This document shows positions 8,872-19,114 of a DNA stretch of 61,005 bases, in pieces (position 1 is the stretch's first letter; each line of letters starts with the position of its first letter). Origin of the DNA: Betaproteobacteria bacterium. GTDB taxonomy: Bacteria > Pseudomonadota > Gammaproteobacteria > Burkholderiales > Usitatibacteraceae. The notes below the pieces were generated by a model that made no database searches, was not told where the DNA came from, and worked only from the letters and a program-made list of their open reading frames with translations. The stretch covers positions 1 through 61,005 of the forward strand of contig JAEUMZ010000206.1 in the NCBI GenBank assembly GCA_016790765.1. Reading direction: 5' to 3'. The position numbers and the translations under genes were made by a program.

Positions 8872-8896
8872 AAAGGGGCTCCGGCCCCTTTTTTTT
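8872..8896 (+). terminator. rho-independent terminator/attenuator after rpsB
   Basis: AAAGGGGC-TCCG-GCCCCTT followed by an uninterrupted T tract. It lies 16 bases after the rpsB stop and probably sets the rpsB to tsf ratio. The 125-base gap to tsf also holds a small hairpin (GCAAAA/TTTTGC, 8915-8932). Confidence 0.85.
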
Positions 8897-9021
8897 GGCT
8901 GTTTCGGGCATCAGCAAAACCCTGCTTTTGCCCGGCTTGAATTGCAAAGAATCACTGGCGGAGCCAGATGATTTCTTGGTTGAACACCTTACGAAAAAAC
9001 CTACAGAGCAGGAAACAGGAA

Positions 9022-9909
9022 ATGGCTGAAATCACCGCAGGCATGGTCAAGGATTTGCGCGAGAAGACCGACGCGCCAATGATGGAGTGCAAGAAGGCCC
9101 TCACGGAAGCCCAGGGCGACATGGCCAAGGCTGAGGAAATCTTGCGCGTGAAGCTGGGCAACAAGGCCACCAAAGCCGCCTCGCGCGTCGCCGCCGAGGG
9201 CATGGTCGCGATCCACATCTCGGCCGACCAGAAGTCCGGCGCCATCGTGGAAATGAACTGCGAAACCGACTTCGTGGCCAAGAACGACGACTTCATGGCG
9301 TTGGTGAAGAAGCTGGCCGAACTGGTCGTGACGGAAAACCCGGCCGACGTGGCCGCGCTCTCCGCGCTGCCGGTCAACGGCGTGTCGGTCGAGGAAACGC
9401 GCAAGGCGCTGGTCGGCAAGATCGGCGAGAACATGAGCATCCGCCGCTTCCAGCGCGTGGCCGCTGTCGGCGCACTGAACCACTACATCCATGGCGGCGC
9501 CAAGGTCGGCGTGCTGGTGGACATCACCGGCGGCGACGCAGTGCTGGCCAAGGACGTGGCCATGCACATCGCCGCTTCCAAGCCCAAGGCGCTCGACCCC
9601 AAGGGCGTGCCGGCCGAGGACATCGCCAAGGAACGCGCCGTGGCCGAGGGCAAGGCGGCCGAGTCCGGCAAGCCGGCCGAGATCGTCGCCAAGATGGTCG
9701 AGGGCTCGGTCGCCAAGTACCTGAAAGAAGTTTCCCTGCTGTCCCAGCCGTTCGTGAAGGACGACAAGCAGACCATCGAGCAGCTCATGAAGGGCAAGGG
9801 CGCGGCGGTCAACGGCTTCACGCTCTACGTAGTGGGCGAGGGAATCGAAAAGAAGGTCACCGATTTCGCGCAGGAAGTGAAGGAAGCTGCCGCCGCGGCA
9901 GCGCGATAG
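9022..9909 (+). CDS. tsf: translation elongation factor Ts
   Basis: A 295-residue nucleotide-exchange factor for EF-Tu. The N-terminal UBA-like region with [16 protein letters not shown] and the core motif [12 protein letters not shown] are visible. ATG at 9022 is preceded by AGGAAACAGGAA. An in-frame ATG at 8968 would add 18 residues that do not match the family, so I reject it. Length is normal. Confidence 0.97.
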   Translation: MAEITAGMVKDLREKTDAPMMECKKALTEAQGDMAKAEEILRVKLGNKATKAASRVAAEGMVAIHISADQKSGAIVEMNCETDFVAKNDDFMALVKKLAELVVTENPADVAALSALPVNGVSVEETRKALVGKIGENMSIRRFQRVAAVGALNHYIHGGAKVGVLVDITGGDAVLAKDVAMHIAASKPKALDPKGVPAEDIAKERAVAEGKAAESGKPAEIVAKMVEGSVAKYLKEVSLLSQPFVKDDKQTIEQLMKGKGAAVNGFTLYVVGEGIEKKVTDFAQEVKEAAAAAAR

Positions 9910-9919
9910 GCAAATCAGG

Positions 9920-9945
9920 AACCCCGGCCCCGCGCCGGGGTTTTT
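9920..9945 (+). terminator. rho-independent terminator after tsf
   Basis: AACCCCGGC-CCCGC-GCCGGGGTT followed by TTTT, 10 bases after the tsf stop. Confidence 0.85.
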
Positions 9946-10055
9946 GCAATGTGGCCGGCACGCTTGCAATGGGTGTTGGCGGCGGCGAGAATGCCGCCAC
10001 TTTTGTGGTCCAGCATGCCAATCCGGATTGGCAACGAATTTGGAAGGGGCTCCCG

Positions 10056-10772
10056 ATGACCCGCGCGCGGTACAAACGAATCCTGCTCAAGCTGTCCGGT
10101 GAAGCGCTGATGGGCGACGATGCCTTTGGCATCAACCGCGCCACGATCGAGCGCATCGCGCTGGAAATCAAGGAAGTGGCCGAGATGAACACCGCCATCG
10201 GCATCGTGATCGGCGGCGGCAACATCTTTCGGGGTGTTTCCGCCAGCGCCTCCGGCATGGACCGCGCCACCGCGGACTACATGGGCATGCTGGCCACCGT
10301 CATGAATGCGCTGGCGCTGCAAGATGCGCTGGCCAAGGCCGGCGTCACGCCGCGCGTGCAGTCGGCCATCAACATCGAGCCGGTGGTGGAACCGTACGTG
10401 CGGCCCAAGGCCATGCAGTACCTGGAGGAGGGCAAGGTGGTGGTGTTCGCCGCGGGCACCGGCAACCCGTTCTTCACCACGGACACGGCGGCGGCGTTGC
10501 GCGGCGCGGAAATCGGCGCCGAAATCGTCCTCAAGGCTACCAAGGTGGACGGCGTCTATACGGCGGACCCCAAGACGGACAAGACGGCAACGCGCTATCA
10601 TCAGCTGACTTTTGACGAGGCGATCGTCAAGAACCTGAAGGTGATGGATGCGACCGCGCTGGCGCTGTGTCGCGACCAGAACCTGCCGATCAACGTGTTC
10701 TCGATCTTCAAGCAAGGCGCGTTGAAGCGCGTCGTGATGGGCGAGGACGAGGGCACGCTGGTGCATGCCTAG
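10056..10772 (+). CDS. pyrH: uridylate kinase
   Basis: A 238-residue amino-acid-kinase-fold enzyme that phosphorylates UMP to UDP. Visible motifs are [38 protein letters not shown] and [15 protein letters not shown] at 10056 sits after GGAAGGGG. Longer upstream starts in the same frame are unsupported by homology. The gene lies in the usual tsf-pyrH-frr order. Confidence 0.97.
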   Translation: MTRARYKRILLKLSGEALMGDDAFGINRATIERIALEIKEVAEMNTAIGIVIGGGNIFRGVSASASGMDRATADYMGMLATVMNALALQDALAKAGVTPRVQSAINIEPVVEPYVRPKAMQYLEEGKVVVFAAGTGNPFFTTDTAAALRGAEIGAEIVLKATKVDGVYTADPKTDKTATRYHQLTFDEAIVKNLKVMDATALALCRDQNLPINVFSIFKQGALKRVVMGEDEGTLVHA

Positions 10773-10865
10773 GAAGGGCAAGGCCGCCTGAGTTGAGCGG
10801 TTCCGTTTTTTTGCGGAAGCGACCACAACAGGCGCTTTCTCCGAATTTGCCGTGGGAGTACTTCG

Positions 10866-11435
10866 ATGAGTGTGTTGAACGTCGCGGACCTGAAGAAGCA
10901 GTGCGAGACCAAGATGGGCAAGTCGCTCGACTCGCTCAAGCACGACCTGGCCAAGGTGCGCACCGGCCGTGCCCACGCCGGCATCCTCGATCACATCCAG
11001 ATCGACTACTACGGCTCGATGGTGCCGATCCGGCAGGTGGCCAACATCACCCTGGCCGATGCCCGCACGATCATGGTGCAGCCGTTCGAGAAGAAACTCG
11101 CGCACACCGTGGAAAAGGCGATCCGCGACTCCGACCTGGGGTTGAATCCCTCCACGTCCGGGGACACCATCCGCGTGCCCATGCCGCTGTTGACGGAGGA
11201 ACGGCGCAAGGAGATGACCAAGATCGTCAAGACCGACGGTGAGCACTGCAAGGTCGCGATCCGCAATATCCGCCGCGACGCCAACACCACGCTCAAAGAC
11301 GCGCTGAAGGCCAAGACCGTCACCGAGGATGTCGAGAAGAAAACGCAGGACGAGGTGCAAAAACTCACCGACAAGTTCATCGCCGAGGTGGACAAGCTGG
11401 TGCACGAGAAGGAAAAAGACCTGATGTCGATGTGA
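10866..11435 (+). CDS. frr: ribosome recycling factor
   Basis: A 189-residue protein that, with EF-G, splits post-termination ribosomes. The RTGRAH motif and [15 protein letters not shown] are diagnostic. A small TTCCG-TTTTTTT-CGGAA-like hairpin lies just upstream near 10800. GGGAG precedes the ATG by about seven bases. Confidence 0.97.
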   Translation: MSVLNVADLKKQCETKMGKSLDSLKHDLAKVRTGRAHAGILDHIQIDYYGSMVPIRQVANITLADARTIMVQPFEKKLAHTVEKAIRDSDLGLNPSTSGDTIRVPMPLLTEERRKEMTKIVKTDGEHCKVAIRNIRRDANTTLKDALKAKTVTEDVEKKTQDEVQKLTDKFIAEVDKLVHEKEKDLMSM

Positions 11436-11468
11436 CATCGGGTCCTTGTCCACGCCAGCACCGCGACC

Positions 11469-12317
11469 ATGCACGAGAGTTCCACCCGCTCGATTCCCGC
11501 CGTCGGCGAGGTGCCGCGCCACGTGGCCATCATCATGGATGGCAACGGGCGCTGGGCCAAGCAGCGCTTCATGCCGCGCGTGGCCGGCCACCGGCGCGGC
11601 GTGGAGTCGGTGCGCGAAACCGTCAAGGCGTGCGGCGACCTGGGGGTTGAGTACCTCACGTTGTTTGCGTTTTCCAGCGAAAATTGGCGCCGCCCGGCCG
11701 ACGAAGTCTCGGTGCTGATGCAGCTTTTCATCCGAGCGCTGGAGAACGAGGTGGTGAAACTGCACAACAACGACATCCGCTTCCGCTGCGTGGGCGATTT
11801 GTCGGCTTTCGATGCGCGCATCCGCGAGTTGATCGCCAGTGCCGAGGATCTCACGCGCAACAACGGAAGGCTCAAGCTGACCGTGGCCGCCAACTATGGC
11901 GGCCGCTGGGACATCCTGCAGGCTGCAAACAAGGCGCGCAGGGAAAAAGCCCAGCAATGGCGGGCATTGCAGGCCGGAAATGCCCCAGAAGCCGCGCCCG
12001 TGCTGGAGTTTGATGAACAGCAGCCGGGCTGGGAATTGACCGAGGAAGATGTCGCCCGTCACTTGTCGATGGCCTATGCGCCGGAACCGGATCTGTTCAT
12101 CCGCACCGGGGGCGAAGCGCGGGTGTCGAACTTCCTGCTCTGGCAACTTGCCTACACGGAGCTCTATTTCACGCCCGAGCTGTGGCCGGACTTCGGCCGT
12201 ACCAGCATCGAAAAGGCGTTCGAGTCGTACCGCCGGCGCGAGCGCCGCTTCGGCCGCACCAGCGAACAGTTGCAGGCCGAGTCCGACAGCGCCGTGGCGC
12301 AAAGCGACGCTGCCTAG
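11469..12317 (+). CDS. uppS: undecaprenyl diphosphate synthase carrying a palindromic-element insert
   Basis: A cis-prenyltransferase that makes the C55 lipid carrier for peptidoglycan and [14 protein letters not shown] (D24), [15 protein letters not shown] and [15 protein letters not shown] are intact. At 282 residues it is longer than the usual 230-260. Most of the excess is a 22-residue block, K160-F181, encoded exactly by a 66-bp palindromic element (11946-12011), in the variable stretch between ANYGGRWDI and the ELTEEDV helix. The catalytic residues are untouched, so activity is expected. It lies between frr and cdsA. Confidence 0.95.
   Translation: MHESSTRSIPAVGEVPRHVAIIMDGNGRWAKQRFMPRVAGHRRGVESVRETVKACGDLGVEYLTLFAFSSENWRRPADEVSVLMQLFIRALENEVVKLHNNDIRFRCVGDLSAFDARIRELIASAEDLTRNNGRLKLTVAANYGGRWDILQAANKARREKAQQWRALQAGNAPEAAPVLEFDEQQPGWELTEEDVARHLSMAYAPEPDLFIRTGGEARVSNFLLWQLAYTELYFTPELWPDFGRTSIEKAFESYRRRERRFGRTSEQLQAESDSAVAQSDAA
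11946..12011 (+). repeat. 66-bp palindromic element, copy F, inside uppS and in frame
   Basis: Begins AAAGCCCAGCAATGGCG and ends GCGCCCGTGCTGGAGTTT. It starts on the first base of codon 160 and ends on the last base of codon 181. The encoded block begins KAQQW and ends AAPVLEF. Intergenic copies A and B, read in one orientation of frame 1, also end AAPVLEF. Confidence 0.85.
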
Positions 12318-12329
12318 CAGCACCCCGAC

Positions 12330-13175
12330 GTGCTGCTGACCCGCATCATCACTGCATTGGTCCTGCTGCCCCTCGTGCTGGGCGCGCTGTTCTGGTTTCC
12401 GGACTGGGGCTGGGGCCTGTTCGCGGTCCTCTTGGTCGGGGCTGCCAGCCGCGAATGGGCACGACTGTCGCAGCTACCGTCCGCAGCCTCATTTGCGTTC
12501 ATGTGTTTGCAGCTGGTTGGCATGCTGATGCTGCTGGGGACGTCCCTGCACGATGACTGGCGCATGGCCTACAAGGCCTCGATCGTGCCGGTGGCGGCCT
12601 ATGTGGCGCTGGTGTTCTGGGCGATCGTGGCGCCGCTGTGGTTGCGCGCGCAATATCGCGCAACCGCGACGGTCAATGCCGCAGCCGGAGCGGCCGTCCT
12701 GCTGCCGACTTTCGTGGCCCTGCTGGTACTGCGCGAGGCCAGTCCATGGCTGCTGTTGTCGTTTGCCGTCCTCGTCTGGGTGGCCGACATCGCGGCGTAC
12801 TTTGCCGGCAGGCGGTTCGGCCGGCGCAAGCTGGCCCCGGCGATCAGCCCCGGCAAGACCCTGGAGGGCGTTGCGGGCGGCGTGGTGGCGGTGGTTTTGT
12901 ATTACTTTCTGTGGCGCGCGGCGGCGGCGCATTGGCCGATGGCTTGGTCGACGCCCTGGCTCGCGGCCGGGGGCATGGTGCTGTTGCTGTTTGTCACCCT
13001 GGGGCTGGCTTCGGTGCTGGGCGACCTGTTCGAGTCGTGGATCAAGCGCGGCGCCGGCATGAAGGACTCCGGCACGCTGCTGCCCGGCCACGGCGGCGTG
13101 CTCGACCGCATCGACGCGCTGACCTCGGCGCTGCCGCTGGCCATGGCCTACATCGTGTTCGCCGGGGCGGCATGA
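12330..13175 (+). CDS. cdsA: phosphatidate cytidylyltransferase
   Basis: A 281-residue polytopic membrane enzyme that makes CDP-diacylglycerol for phospholipid synthesis. The signature is clear near the C-terminus: [21 protein letters not shown] followed by VLDRID. About seven to eight hydrophobic segments precede it. It starts at GTG 12 bases after uppS, and its stop overlaps the ATG of dxr. Confidence 0.95.
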   Translation: MLLTRIITALVLLPLVLGALFWFPDWGWGLFAVLLVGAASREWARLSQLPSAASFAFMCLQLVGMLMLLGTSLHDDWRMAYKASIVPVAAYVALVFWAIVAPLWLRAQYRATATVNAAAGAAVLLPTFVALLVLREASPWLLLSFAVLVWVADIAAYFAGRRFGRRKLAPAISPGKTLEGVAGGVVAVVLYYFLWRAAAAHWPMAWSTPWLAAGGMVLLLFVTLGLASVLGDLFESWIKRGAGMKDSGTLLPGHGGVLDRIDALTSALPLAMAYIVFAGAA

Positions 13176-14368
13176 AGAACGTCACGATCCTCGGGTCCAC
13201 CGGTTCGATCGGCGTCAATACGCTCGATGTCATCGCGCGCCATCCGGACCGCTTTCGCGTGTTTGCGCTGTCCGCACACGCGCGGGTGGCGGAGCTGGCC
13301 GCGCAGTGTGCGGCCCACGCACCGCGCTTCGCGGTGATCGCAGAGCCGCACGCGGAGGCACTGCGCGCAGCCTTGCGCCAGGCCGCGTGCGACACCGAGG
13401 TCGTGGCCGGGCCGGGCGCGCTGGAGTCCATTGCGGCACATCCTGAGGCCGATGTCGTCATGGCCGCCATCGTCGGCGCGGCCGGCCTACCCGGGTCGCT
13501 GGCTGCCGCGCGTGCCGGCAAGACCGTGCTGCTGGCCAACAAGGAGGCGCTGGTCATGGCTGGCCGCTTGTTCATGGATGCCGTGCACGCGAACCGCGCC
13601 ACGCTGCTGCCCATCGACAGCGAGCACAACGCGGTGTTCCAGTCGCTGCCGCGCAATTTTGCCGACGGGCTCGCACGCACCGGCGTGACGCGCATCGTGC
13701 TCACCGCCTCCGGCGGGCCGTTCCGCACGCGCCCGATCGCCTCGCTGTCGCAGGTGACCCCCAAGGAGGCGTGCGCCCACCCGAACTGGGTGATGGGACG
13801 CAAGATCTCGGTCGACTCGGCGACCATGATGAACAAGGGCCTGGAAGTGATCGAGGCGCATTGGCTGTTTGACGCACCACCGGATCGCATCGAGGTGCTG
13901 GTGCATCCGCAGAGCATCGTGCATTCGATGGTCGAGTACATCGACGGCTCGGTCATCGCGCAACTGGGCAATCCGGATATGCGCACGCCAATCGCCTACG
14001 GCCTCGGTTTTCCGGAGCGCATCCATGCGGGCGTGCCCCTGCTGGACCTTGCCAAGGCCGGCCGCCTCGATTTCGAGGCCCTCGACCATGACCGCTTTCC
14101 CTGTGTCGCGCTGGCCTATGCGGCCTTGCGGCAAGGCGGAGCGGCACCCGCCATTCTCAATGCGGCCAATGAGGTGGCCGTGGAGGCGTTCCTGAACGGG
14201 CAACTCGCGTTCACGGACATCCATGCGGTGATCGACCGCGTGTTGTCGACGGCCGCCATCCGCGAAGCGGGATCGCTTGAGGAAGTCCAGGCGGCCGACG
14301 CGCATGCACGCACCCAGGCGCGCATCCAGGTCACGGAACGAATGGCGCTCGCGCGCCTCAAAGGCTGA
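13172..14368 (+). CDS. dxr: 1-deoxy-D-xylulose 5-phosphate reductoisomerase
   Basis: A 398-residue NADPH enzyme of the non-mevalonate isoprenoid pathway, forming MEP. The NADPH loop [29 protein letters not shown] with the metal ligands, SGGPFR, and [15 protein letters not shown] are all visible. It overlaps cdsA by 4 bases and rseP by 1 base. Its product feeds the prenyl chains used by the nearby uppS. Confidence 0.97.
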   Translation: MKNVTILGSTGSIGVNTLDVIARHPDRFRVFALSAHARVAELAAQCAAHAPRFAVIAEPHAEALRAALRQAACDTEVVAGPGALESIAAHPEADVVMAAIVGAAGLPGSLAAARAGKTVLLANKEALVMAGRLFMDAVHANRATLLPIDSEHNAVFQSLPRNFADGLARTGVTRIVLTASGGPFRTRPIASLSQVTPKEACAHPNWVMGRKISVDSATMMNKGLEVIEAHWLFDAPPDRIEVLVHPQSIVHSMVEYIDGSVIAQLGNPDMRTPIAYGLGFPERIHAGVPLLDLAKAGRLDFEALDHDRFPCVALAYAALRQGGAAPAILNAANEVAVEAFLNGQLAFTDIHAVIDRVLSTAAIREAGSLEEVQAADAHARTQARIQVTERMALARLKG

Positions 14369-15732
14369 TGTCGCTGCTCATCACCATCGTCGCCTTCCTG
14401 GTCGCCATCGGCGTCCTGGTGACGATCCACGAACTCGGCCATTTCTGGGCCGCACGCTGGTGCGATGTGAAGATCCTGCGCTTTTCGGTCGGTTTCGGAA
14501 AGGCGCTGTGGCTCACGCGCCGCGGGCCGGACCAGACCGAGTGGGTGCTGGCGGCGATCCCGCTGGGCGGCTATGTGAAGATGGCCGACGAACGCGATGA
14601 ATCGGTGCCGGTGCAGGATCGCCTGCGCGCCTACAACAACAAGTCCGTCGGACAGCGCAGCTTCATCGTGCTGGCCGGCCCGGCCGCGAATTTCCTGCTC
14701 GCGGGGCTTCTCTACTGGCTGTTGCTGGTCACCGGCATGCCGGGCCTGAAGCCGGTGATCGCCGAGCCGCGCCCCGATTCGGTCGCCGCCATGGCCGGTT
14801 TCAAGGCCATGGAGCGGATCGTCGCCATCGACGGCAAGACCATCGACACCTGGGGCGAGGCGCGCATGGCGCTGCTCGATCACGCCAGCGCAAAGGAACG
14901 CGTGGAAGTGGAGATCGAGGAGGGCCCCGGCCGCAGGTATGCGCGGCAGCTTGATCTCTCCGGCGTCTCGAAGGAGGACCTCGACAAGGACTTCCTGGGC
15001 AAGGTGGGGCTGGGTGTTTTCATCGGCCGGGTAACAACGGTCCTTGATGAAGTCACGCCGGATGGCGCCGCCATGCGCGCCGGCCTGAAGAAGGGCGACC
15101 GCATCCTGGCCATCGACGGCGCGCCGATCGATCGGTTCGAGCAAGTTGCCGCCTGGGTGTCCTCACGACCCGGCCAGGAACTGCGCATCGATGTCGAGCG
15201 CGATGGCGCGCGCCGGGTCGCCGTCGTGACCCCGGCCAAGGTCAAGGTGGAGGGTAAGGACGTGGGCCGCATCGGCGTCCGGCCGCTGGTGGATCGGAAA
15301 GGCACCGAGAACATGCAAATCATCGTGCGGGCCAACGCGGTTTCCGCCCTGTACCAGGCTTTTGTGAAGGTCATCGACATGTCCGCCTTCAGCCTCAAGA
15401 TGATGTGGCGCATGATCACCGGCGACGTGTCATGGAAGAACCTGTCCGGGCCGGTGACGATCGCCGACTACGCGGGCCAGACCGCGCAAATGGGCTGGAT
15501 CCCCTATGTGAACTTCCTCGCCCTCATCAGCATCAGCCTTGGTGTGCTCAATCTGCTTCCCATTCCCGTCTTGGACGGGGGGCAGTTGATGTATCATATT
15601 GCGGAGTTTCTCAAGGGTAGTCCGGTATCGGAGCGGGTGATGGCGATAGGCCAGCAGGCCGGGTTGGCCGTGCTCCTGGGATTAACGGCTTTCGCCATCT
15701 ACAACGACATACACCGTCTCCTTTCGGGTTAG
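14368..15732 (+). CDS. rseP: site-2 intramembrane protease RseP
   Basis: A 454-residue inner-membrane metalloprotease that cleaves the anti-sigma-E factor and remnant signal peptides. HELGH at residues 21-25 lies in the first membrane segment. Two PDZ domains lie around 120-210 and 215-305, and NLLPIPVLDGG near the C-terminus holds the second zinc-ligand region. It is directly followed by bamA, the normal order, linking envelope stress to outer-membrane assembly. Confidence 0.96.
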   Translation: MSLLITIVAFLVAIGVLVTIHELGHFWAARWCDVKILRFSVGFGKALWLTRRGPDQTEWVLAAIPLGGYVKMADERDESVPVQDRLRAYNNKSVGQRSFIVLAGPAANFLLAGLLYWLLLVTGMPGLKPVIAEPRPDSVAAMAGFKAMERIVAIDGKTIDTWGEARMALLDHASAKERVEVEIEEGPGRRYARQLDLSGVSKEDLDKDFLGKVGLGVFIGRVTTVLDEVTPDGAAMRAGLKKGDRILAIDGAPIDRFEQVAAWVSSRPGQELRIDVERDGARRVAVVTPAKVKVEGKDVGRIGVRPLVDRKGTENMQIIVRANAVSALYQAFVKVIDMSAFSLKMMWRMITGDVSWKNLSGPVTIADYAGQTAQMGWIPYVNFLALISISLGVLNLLPIPVLDGGQLMYHIAEFLKGSPVSERVMAIGQQAGLAVLLGLTAFAIYNDIHRLLSG

Positions 15733-15739
15733 TAACCGG

Positions 15740-18055
15740 ATGCGTCCAAGTTCCATTCGTACCTCGCGCGGCACGTCGCGTGTCAGCGCGCTGCTGGTTT
15801 CCCTGTGTGCCGCCCTGTTCACCTCGGCGGCGCTGGCGTTCCAGCCCTTCACCATCAAGGACATCCGCGTCGAGGGTGTCCAGCGCACCGAGGCCGGCAC
15901 CGTGTTCAGCTATTTGCCGGTCAAGGTCGGCGAGGAGATGACCGGCGACAAGGCCGCGGCGTCCCTCAAGGCGCTGTATGCCACGGGCTTCTACTCCGAC
16001 GTGCGCCTGGAGTCGGAAAACGACGTGCTCGTCGTGATCGTGGCCGAGCGCCCGGCCATCGCCGTCATCGAGATCAACGGCTCGAAGGAGTTCACCAAGG
16101 AAAACCTCAAGGAGGGCCTGAAGCAGGTCGGCATCTCGGAGTCGAAGATCTTCGACCGCTCGGTGCTCGACCGCGCCGAGAAGGAAATCAAGCGGCAATA
16201 CACCAGCCGCGGCTTCTATTCGTCCAAGGTGACGACCACGGTCACGCCGCTGGAGCGCAACCGCGTGTCCCTCACGTTCACCATCGAGGAAAACGACGTC
16301 TCGCGCATCGTCGACATCAACCTGATCGGCGCCACCGCCTTTTCCGAGCGGACCCTGCTGGGCGAGTTCGAACAATCGACGGGCGGCTGGTTCTCGTTTT
16401 TCACCAAGGAAGACCAGTACTCCAAGCAGAAGCTGTCCGGCGACCTGGAAAAGCTGCGTTCGTACTACCTGAATCGCGGCTACCTCGATTTCAACATCGA
16501 ATCGACCCAGGTGTCGATCACGCCGGACAAGGAGAAGATCTACATTTCCATCGCGATCACCGAAGGTGAAGTGTTCAAGATGGGCGACATCAAGTTCTCC
16601 GGCGACCTCAAGATTTCCGAGGCCGAGTTGCGTTCGCTGGTGCTGTTCAAGCCCGGCGAAACGTTTTCGCGCCAAAAGGTCGTCGACACCGTCAAGGCCA
16701 TCAGCGACCGCCTGGCCAACGACGGCTATTCGTTTGCCAACATCAATCCGGTGCCGGACCGCGACGCCAACGCCAAGGTCGCGTCCTTCACGTTCTTCAT
16801 CGACCCGGGCAAGCGCGTGTACGTGCGCCGCATCAACATCCAGGGCAACTCGCGCACCCGCGACGAGGTGGTGCGCCGCGAAATGCGCCAGCTCGAATCC
16901 TCGTGGTACTCGGTCGATCGCATCAACCGCTCCAAGGAGCGCCTCGACCGCACCGGCTTCTTCGAGGAAGTCAACGTCGAGACGCCGGCGGTGCCGGGGA
17001 CGACGGACCAGGTGGACCTGGTGGTCACGGTGAAGGAGCGCAACACCGGCAGCCTGCAGTTCGGCGTCGGCTATTCGCAGGCCGAGCGCTTTTCGCTGTC
17101 CGCCTCGGTGGCACAGGCCAACATCTTCGGCACCGGCAACCAGCTGTCGTTCCGCATCAATACCGGCACGATTTCCAAGGTCTACGAGCTGTCGTACCTC
17201 AATCCGTACTGGACGGTGGACGGCATCTCGCGCGGTTTCGACCTCTACCGCCGCGACCTCAACACCGCGACCCTCGAGACCGGCGAGTACAAGTCGGTGT
17301 CCACCGGCCTGGGCGCGCGATTTGGCGTTCCCGTCACCGAATACGACTCCGTGAATTTCGGCTTCGGCTTCGAACGCAACGAACTAATCCTGGACCCGTT
17401 CAGCCCGCCGCGTTACTTCGACTACGTCAACACCTTCGGCGCGGTCAGCGACACCTATCGCGGCGTGATGGGCTACGCACGCGACACGCGCGACAGCATC
17501 TATTTCCCCACGCGCGGCTACCTGCTCGAGGCTTCCGCGGAAGCCGGGCTGCCGGGCGGGGACGTGAAATATTTCCGCCTGCAGGGCACGGCGCAATACC
17601 TCAGGCCGATCTGGGGGCCACTGGTGCTGAGCGGGCGTGCCGAATTCGGCTATGCGGACGGCTACGGCGGCAAGACGCTGCCGTTCTTCAAGAACTTCTA
17701 CGCCGGCGGCGTGGATTCGGTGCGCGGCTTCCAGCAGAGCACGCTGGGTCCGGTCGACGTCAACGGCGACTACATCGGCGGCAACCGCCGCTTTGTCGGC
17801 AGCCTCGAGGTCCTGTTCCCGATGCCCGGCGTGAAGGCCGACAAGTCGGTGCGGCTGTCGGCGTTCGTCGATGCCGGCAACGTCTGGGCGCCGTACGAGG
17901 ACATGCGATTCAAGGACCTGCGCAGCTCCGTGGGTGTCGGTGTAAGCTGGTACTCGCCGGTCGGACCGCTCAAGTTCAGCCTGGCCAAGCCCATCAAGCA
18001 GAAAGAGGGCGACAAGATCGAGCGCTTCCAGTTCCTGCTGGGCCGCGCGTTTTAG
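15740..18055 (+). CDS. bamA: outer membrane protein assembly factor BamA
   Basis: A 771-residue Omp85 protein, the core of the machine that inserts beta-barrels into the outer membrane. A signal peptide ends near ALA-FQPF (about residue 33). Five POTRA repeats fill about 34-430, the first starting IKDIRVEGVQRTEAGTV. The C-terminal barrel includes the conserved VRGFQ segment and ends in phenylalanine. It starts 7 bases after rseP. Confidence 0.97.
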   Translation: MRPSSIRTSRGTSRVSALLVSLCAALFTSAALAFQPFTIKDIRVEGVQRTEAGTVFSYLPVKVGEEMTGDKAAASLKALYATGFYSDVRLESENDVLVVIVAERPAIAVIEINGSKEFTKENLKEGLKQVGISESKIFDRSVLDRAEKEIKRQYTSRGFYSSKVTTTVTPLERNRVSLTFTIEENDVSRIVDINLIGATAFSERTLLGEFEQSTGGWFSFFTKEDQYSKQKLSGDLEKLRSYYLNRGYLDFNIESTQVSITPDKEKIYISIAITEGEVFKMGDIKFSGDLKISEAELRSLVLFKPGETFSRQKVVDTVKAISDRLANDGYSFANINPVPDRDANAKVASFTFFIDPGKRVYVRRINIQGNSRTRDEVVRREMRQLESSWYSVDRINRSKERLDRTGFFEEVNVETPAVPGTTDQVDLVVTVKERNTGSLQFGVGYSQAERFSLSASVAQANIFGTGNQLSFRINTGTISKVYELSYLNPYWTVDGISRGFDLYRRDLNTATLETGEYKSVSTGLGARFGVPVTEYDSVNFGFGFERNELILDPFSPPRYFDYVNTFGAVSDTYRGVMGYARDTRDSIYFPTRGYLLEASAEAGLPGGDVKYFRLQGTAQYLRPIWGPLVLSGRAEFGYADGYGGKTLPFFKNFYAGGVDSVRGFQQSTLGPVDVNGDYIGGNRRFVGSLEVLFPMPGVKADKSVRLSAFVDAGNVWAPYEDMRFKDLRSSVGVGVSWYSPVGPLKFSLAKPIKQKEGDKIERFQFLLGRAF

Positions 18056-18075
18056 CCTTTGTCGAGGAGACACGC

Positions 18076-18576
18076 ATGCGTACCCTTCTCAAGTCGTTGA
18101 TCGTGATCCCCGTCATCCTGGTGGCGCAGTCGCTGCCGGCGGCGGAGGCCAAGATCGGCTTCGTCAACCAGGAGCGCATCCTGCGCGAATCCGCGCCGGC
18201 CAAGCGTTCGCAGACCAAGCTCGACAAGGAGTTCGCCGCGCGCCGGGCCGAGCTCGACCGGCTCGAGAAGCAGGGCCGCGAACTCGAGGCCACGCTGCAG
18301 AAGGAATCCGTCACCCTGCCGGAGGCCGAGCGCGGCGCCAAGGAGCGCCAGCTCCAGCAACTCACGCGCGACTTCCAGCGCCTGCAGCGCGAATTCCGCG
18401 AGGACGTGAACCTGCGCCGCAACGAGGAACTGGTGTCGCTGCAGGAGCGCGCCAACAAGGTGATCAACGAAATCGCCGAGAAGGAAAAGTTCGACCTGAT
18501 CCTCCAGGAAGCAGTGTTCGCCAGCAGCCGCATCGACATCACCGACAAGGTGCTCAAGGCCCTCGCGGACAAGTAG
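18076..18576 (+). CDS. skp: periplasmic chaperone Skp/OmpH
   Basis: A 166-residue protein with a signal peptide ending near AEA-KIGF and then long charged heptad-like helices, the tentacles that hold unfolded outer-membrane proteins. IGFVNQERIL after the cleavage site is typical of the family. AGGAG lies 7 bases before the ATG. It follows bamA by 20 bases. Confidence 0.94.
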   Translation: MRTLLKSLIVIPVILVAQSLPAAEAKIGFVNQERILRESAPAKRSQTKLDKEFAARRAELDRLEKQGRELEATLQKESVTLPEAERGAKERQLQQLTRDFQRLQREFREDVNLRRNEELVSLQERANKVINEIAEKEKFDLILQEAVFASSRIDITDKVLKALADK

Positions 18577-18600
18577 CCGTCCTGACCGGGACCCGGCCGC

Positions 18601-19101
18601 GTGCTGCCGCGTGGAGACGACGAGATCGCGCGAACCATCGCCGCGCTGCATGCCGAAAGCTGGCGCGCCGCCTATCGCGGCCTGTACAGCGATCGATTCC
18701 TCGATACCGAAGTGCACGACGAACGGCGGCAATTCTGGGCCTCGCGCGTCGCACGGCTGCACCGTCTCGATGCCGAGTTGTTCCTCGCGACGCTCGAAGG
18801 GACGCCGGCCGGATTCGCCTGCATCGAGTCCGGCCCGCAGTGCACGCACGGCGCCTACATCGACAACCTGCACGTGCTGCCCGCGTTCCAGCGCGTCGGC
18901 ATCGGCGTCGCGCTGGTCCGGGCGGCCGCCGCATGGGCAAGATTGCGCGGACACCCCTCGATCTACCTGTTCGTCTTCGAGGGCAATGCCCGGGCGCGCG
19001 CATTCTATTCGGCCACCGGCTGGCGCGAAGCCGGCCGCGACCTGCACGTGATGGTCACCGGCGAGTCGGCGCCGGTGCTGCGCATGATCAAGGCGATTTG
19101 A
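18601..19101 (+). CDS. GNAT family N-acetyltransferase
   Basis: A 166-residue GNAT protein. IDNLHVLPAFQRVGIGVALV is the acetyl-CoA-binding motif A, and ARAFYSATGWREAG is motif B. The substrate cannot be told; the N-terminal ESWRAAYRGL pattern is common in small-molecule acetyltransferases. GTG at 18601 is the likely start with a weak upstream GGGA. It lies between skp and lpxD, which normally adjoin, so it has been inserted into the conserved envelope cluster together with the next gene. Confidence 0.8.
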   Translation: MLPRGDDEIARTIAALHAESWRAAYRGLYSDRFLDTEVHDERRQFWASRVARLHRLDAELFLATLEGTPAGFACIESGPQCTHGAYIDNLHVLPAFQRVGIGVALVRAAAAWARLRGHPSIYLFVFEGNARARAFYSATGWREAGRDLHVMVTGESAPVLRMIKAI

Positions 19102-19114
19102 AAAGGGGGAGGGC

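Noticed and set aside
8968..9021. An upstream in-frame ATG for tsf adding 18 residues
   Set aside because: EF-Ts proteins begin at MAEIT-like sequence, and the AGGAAACAGGAA ribosome site is correctly placed for the ATG at 9022.
8897..9021. A further 66-bp palindrome copy before tsf, suggested by AAAACCCTGC and CACTGGCGGAGCC
   Set aside because: The two parts are at the wrong spacing and order for the 66-bp frame, and the ends do not pair.
9915..12323. An 802-codon minus-strand frame opposite pyrH, frr and uppS
   Set aside because: Antisense to three essential genes and with no recognisable motif.
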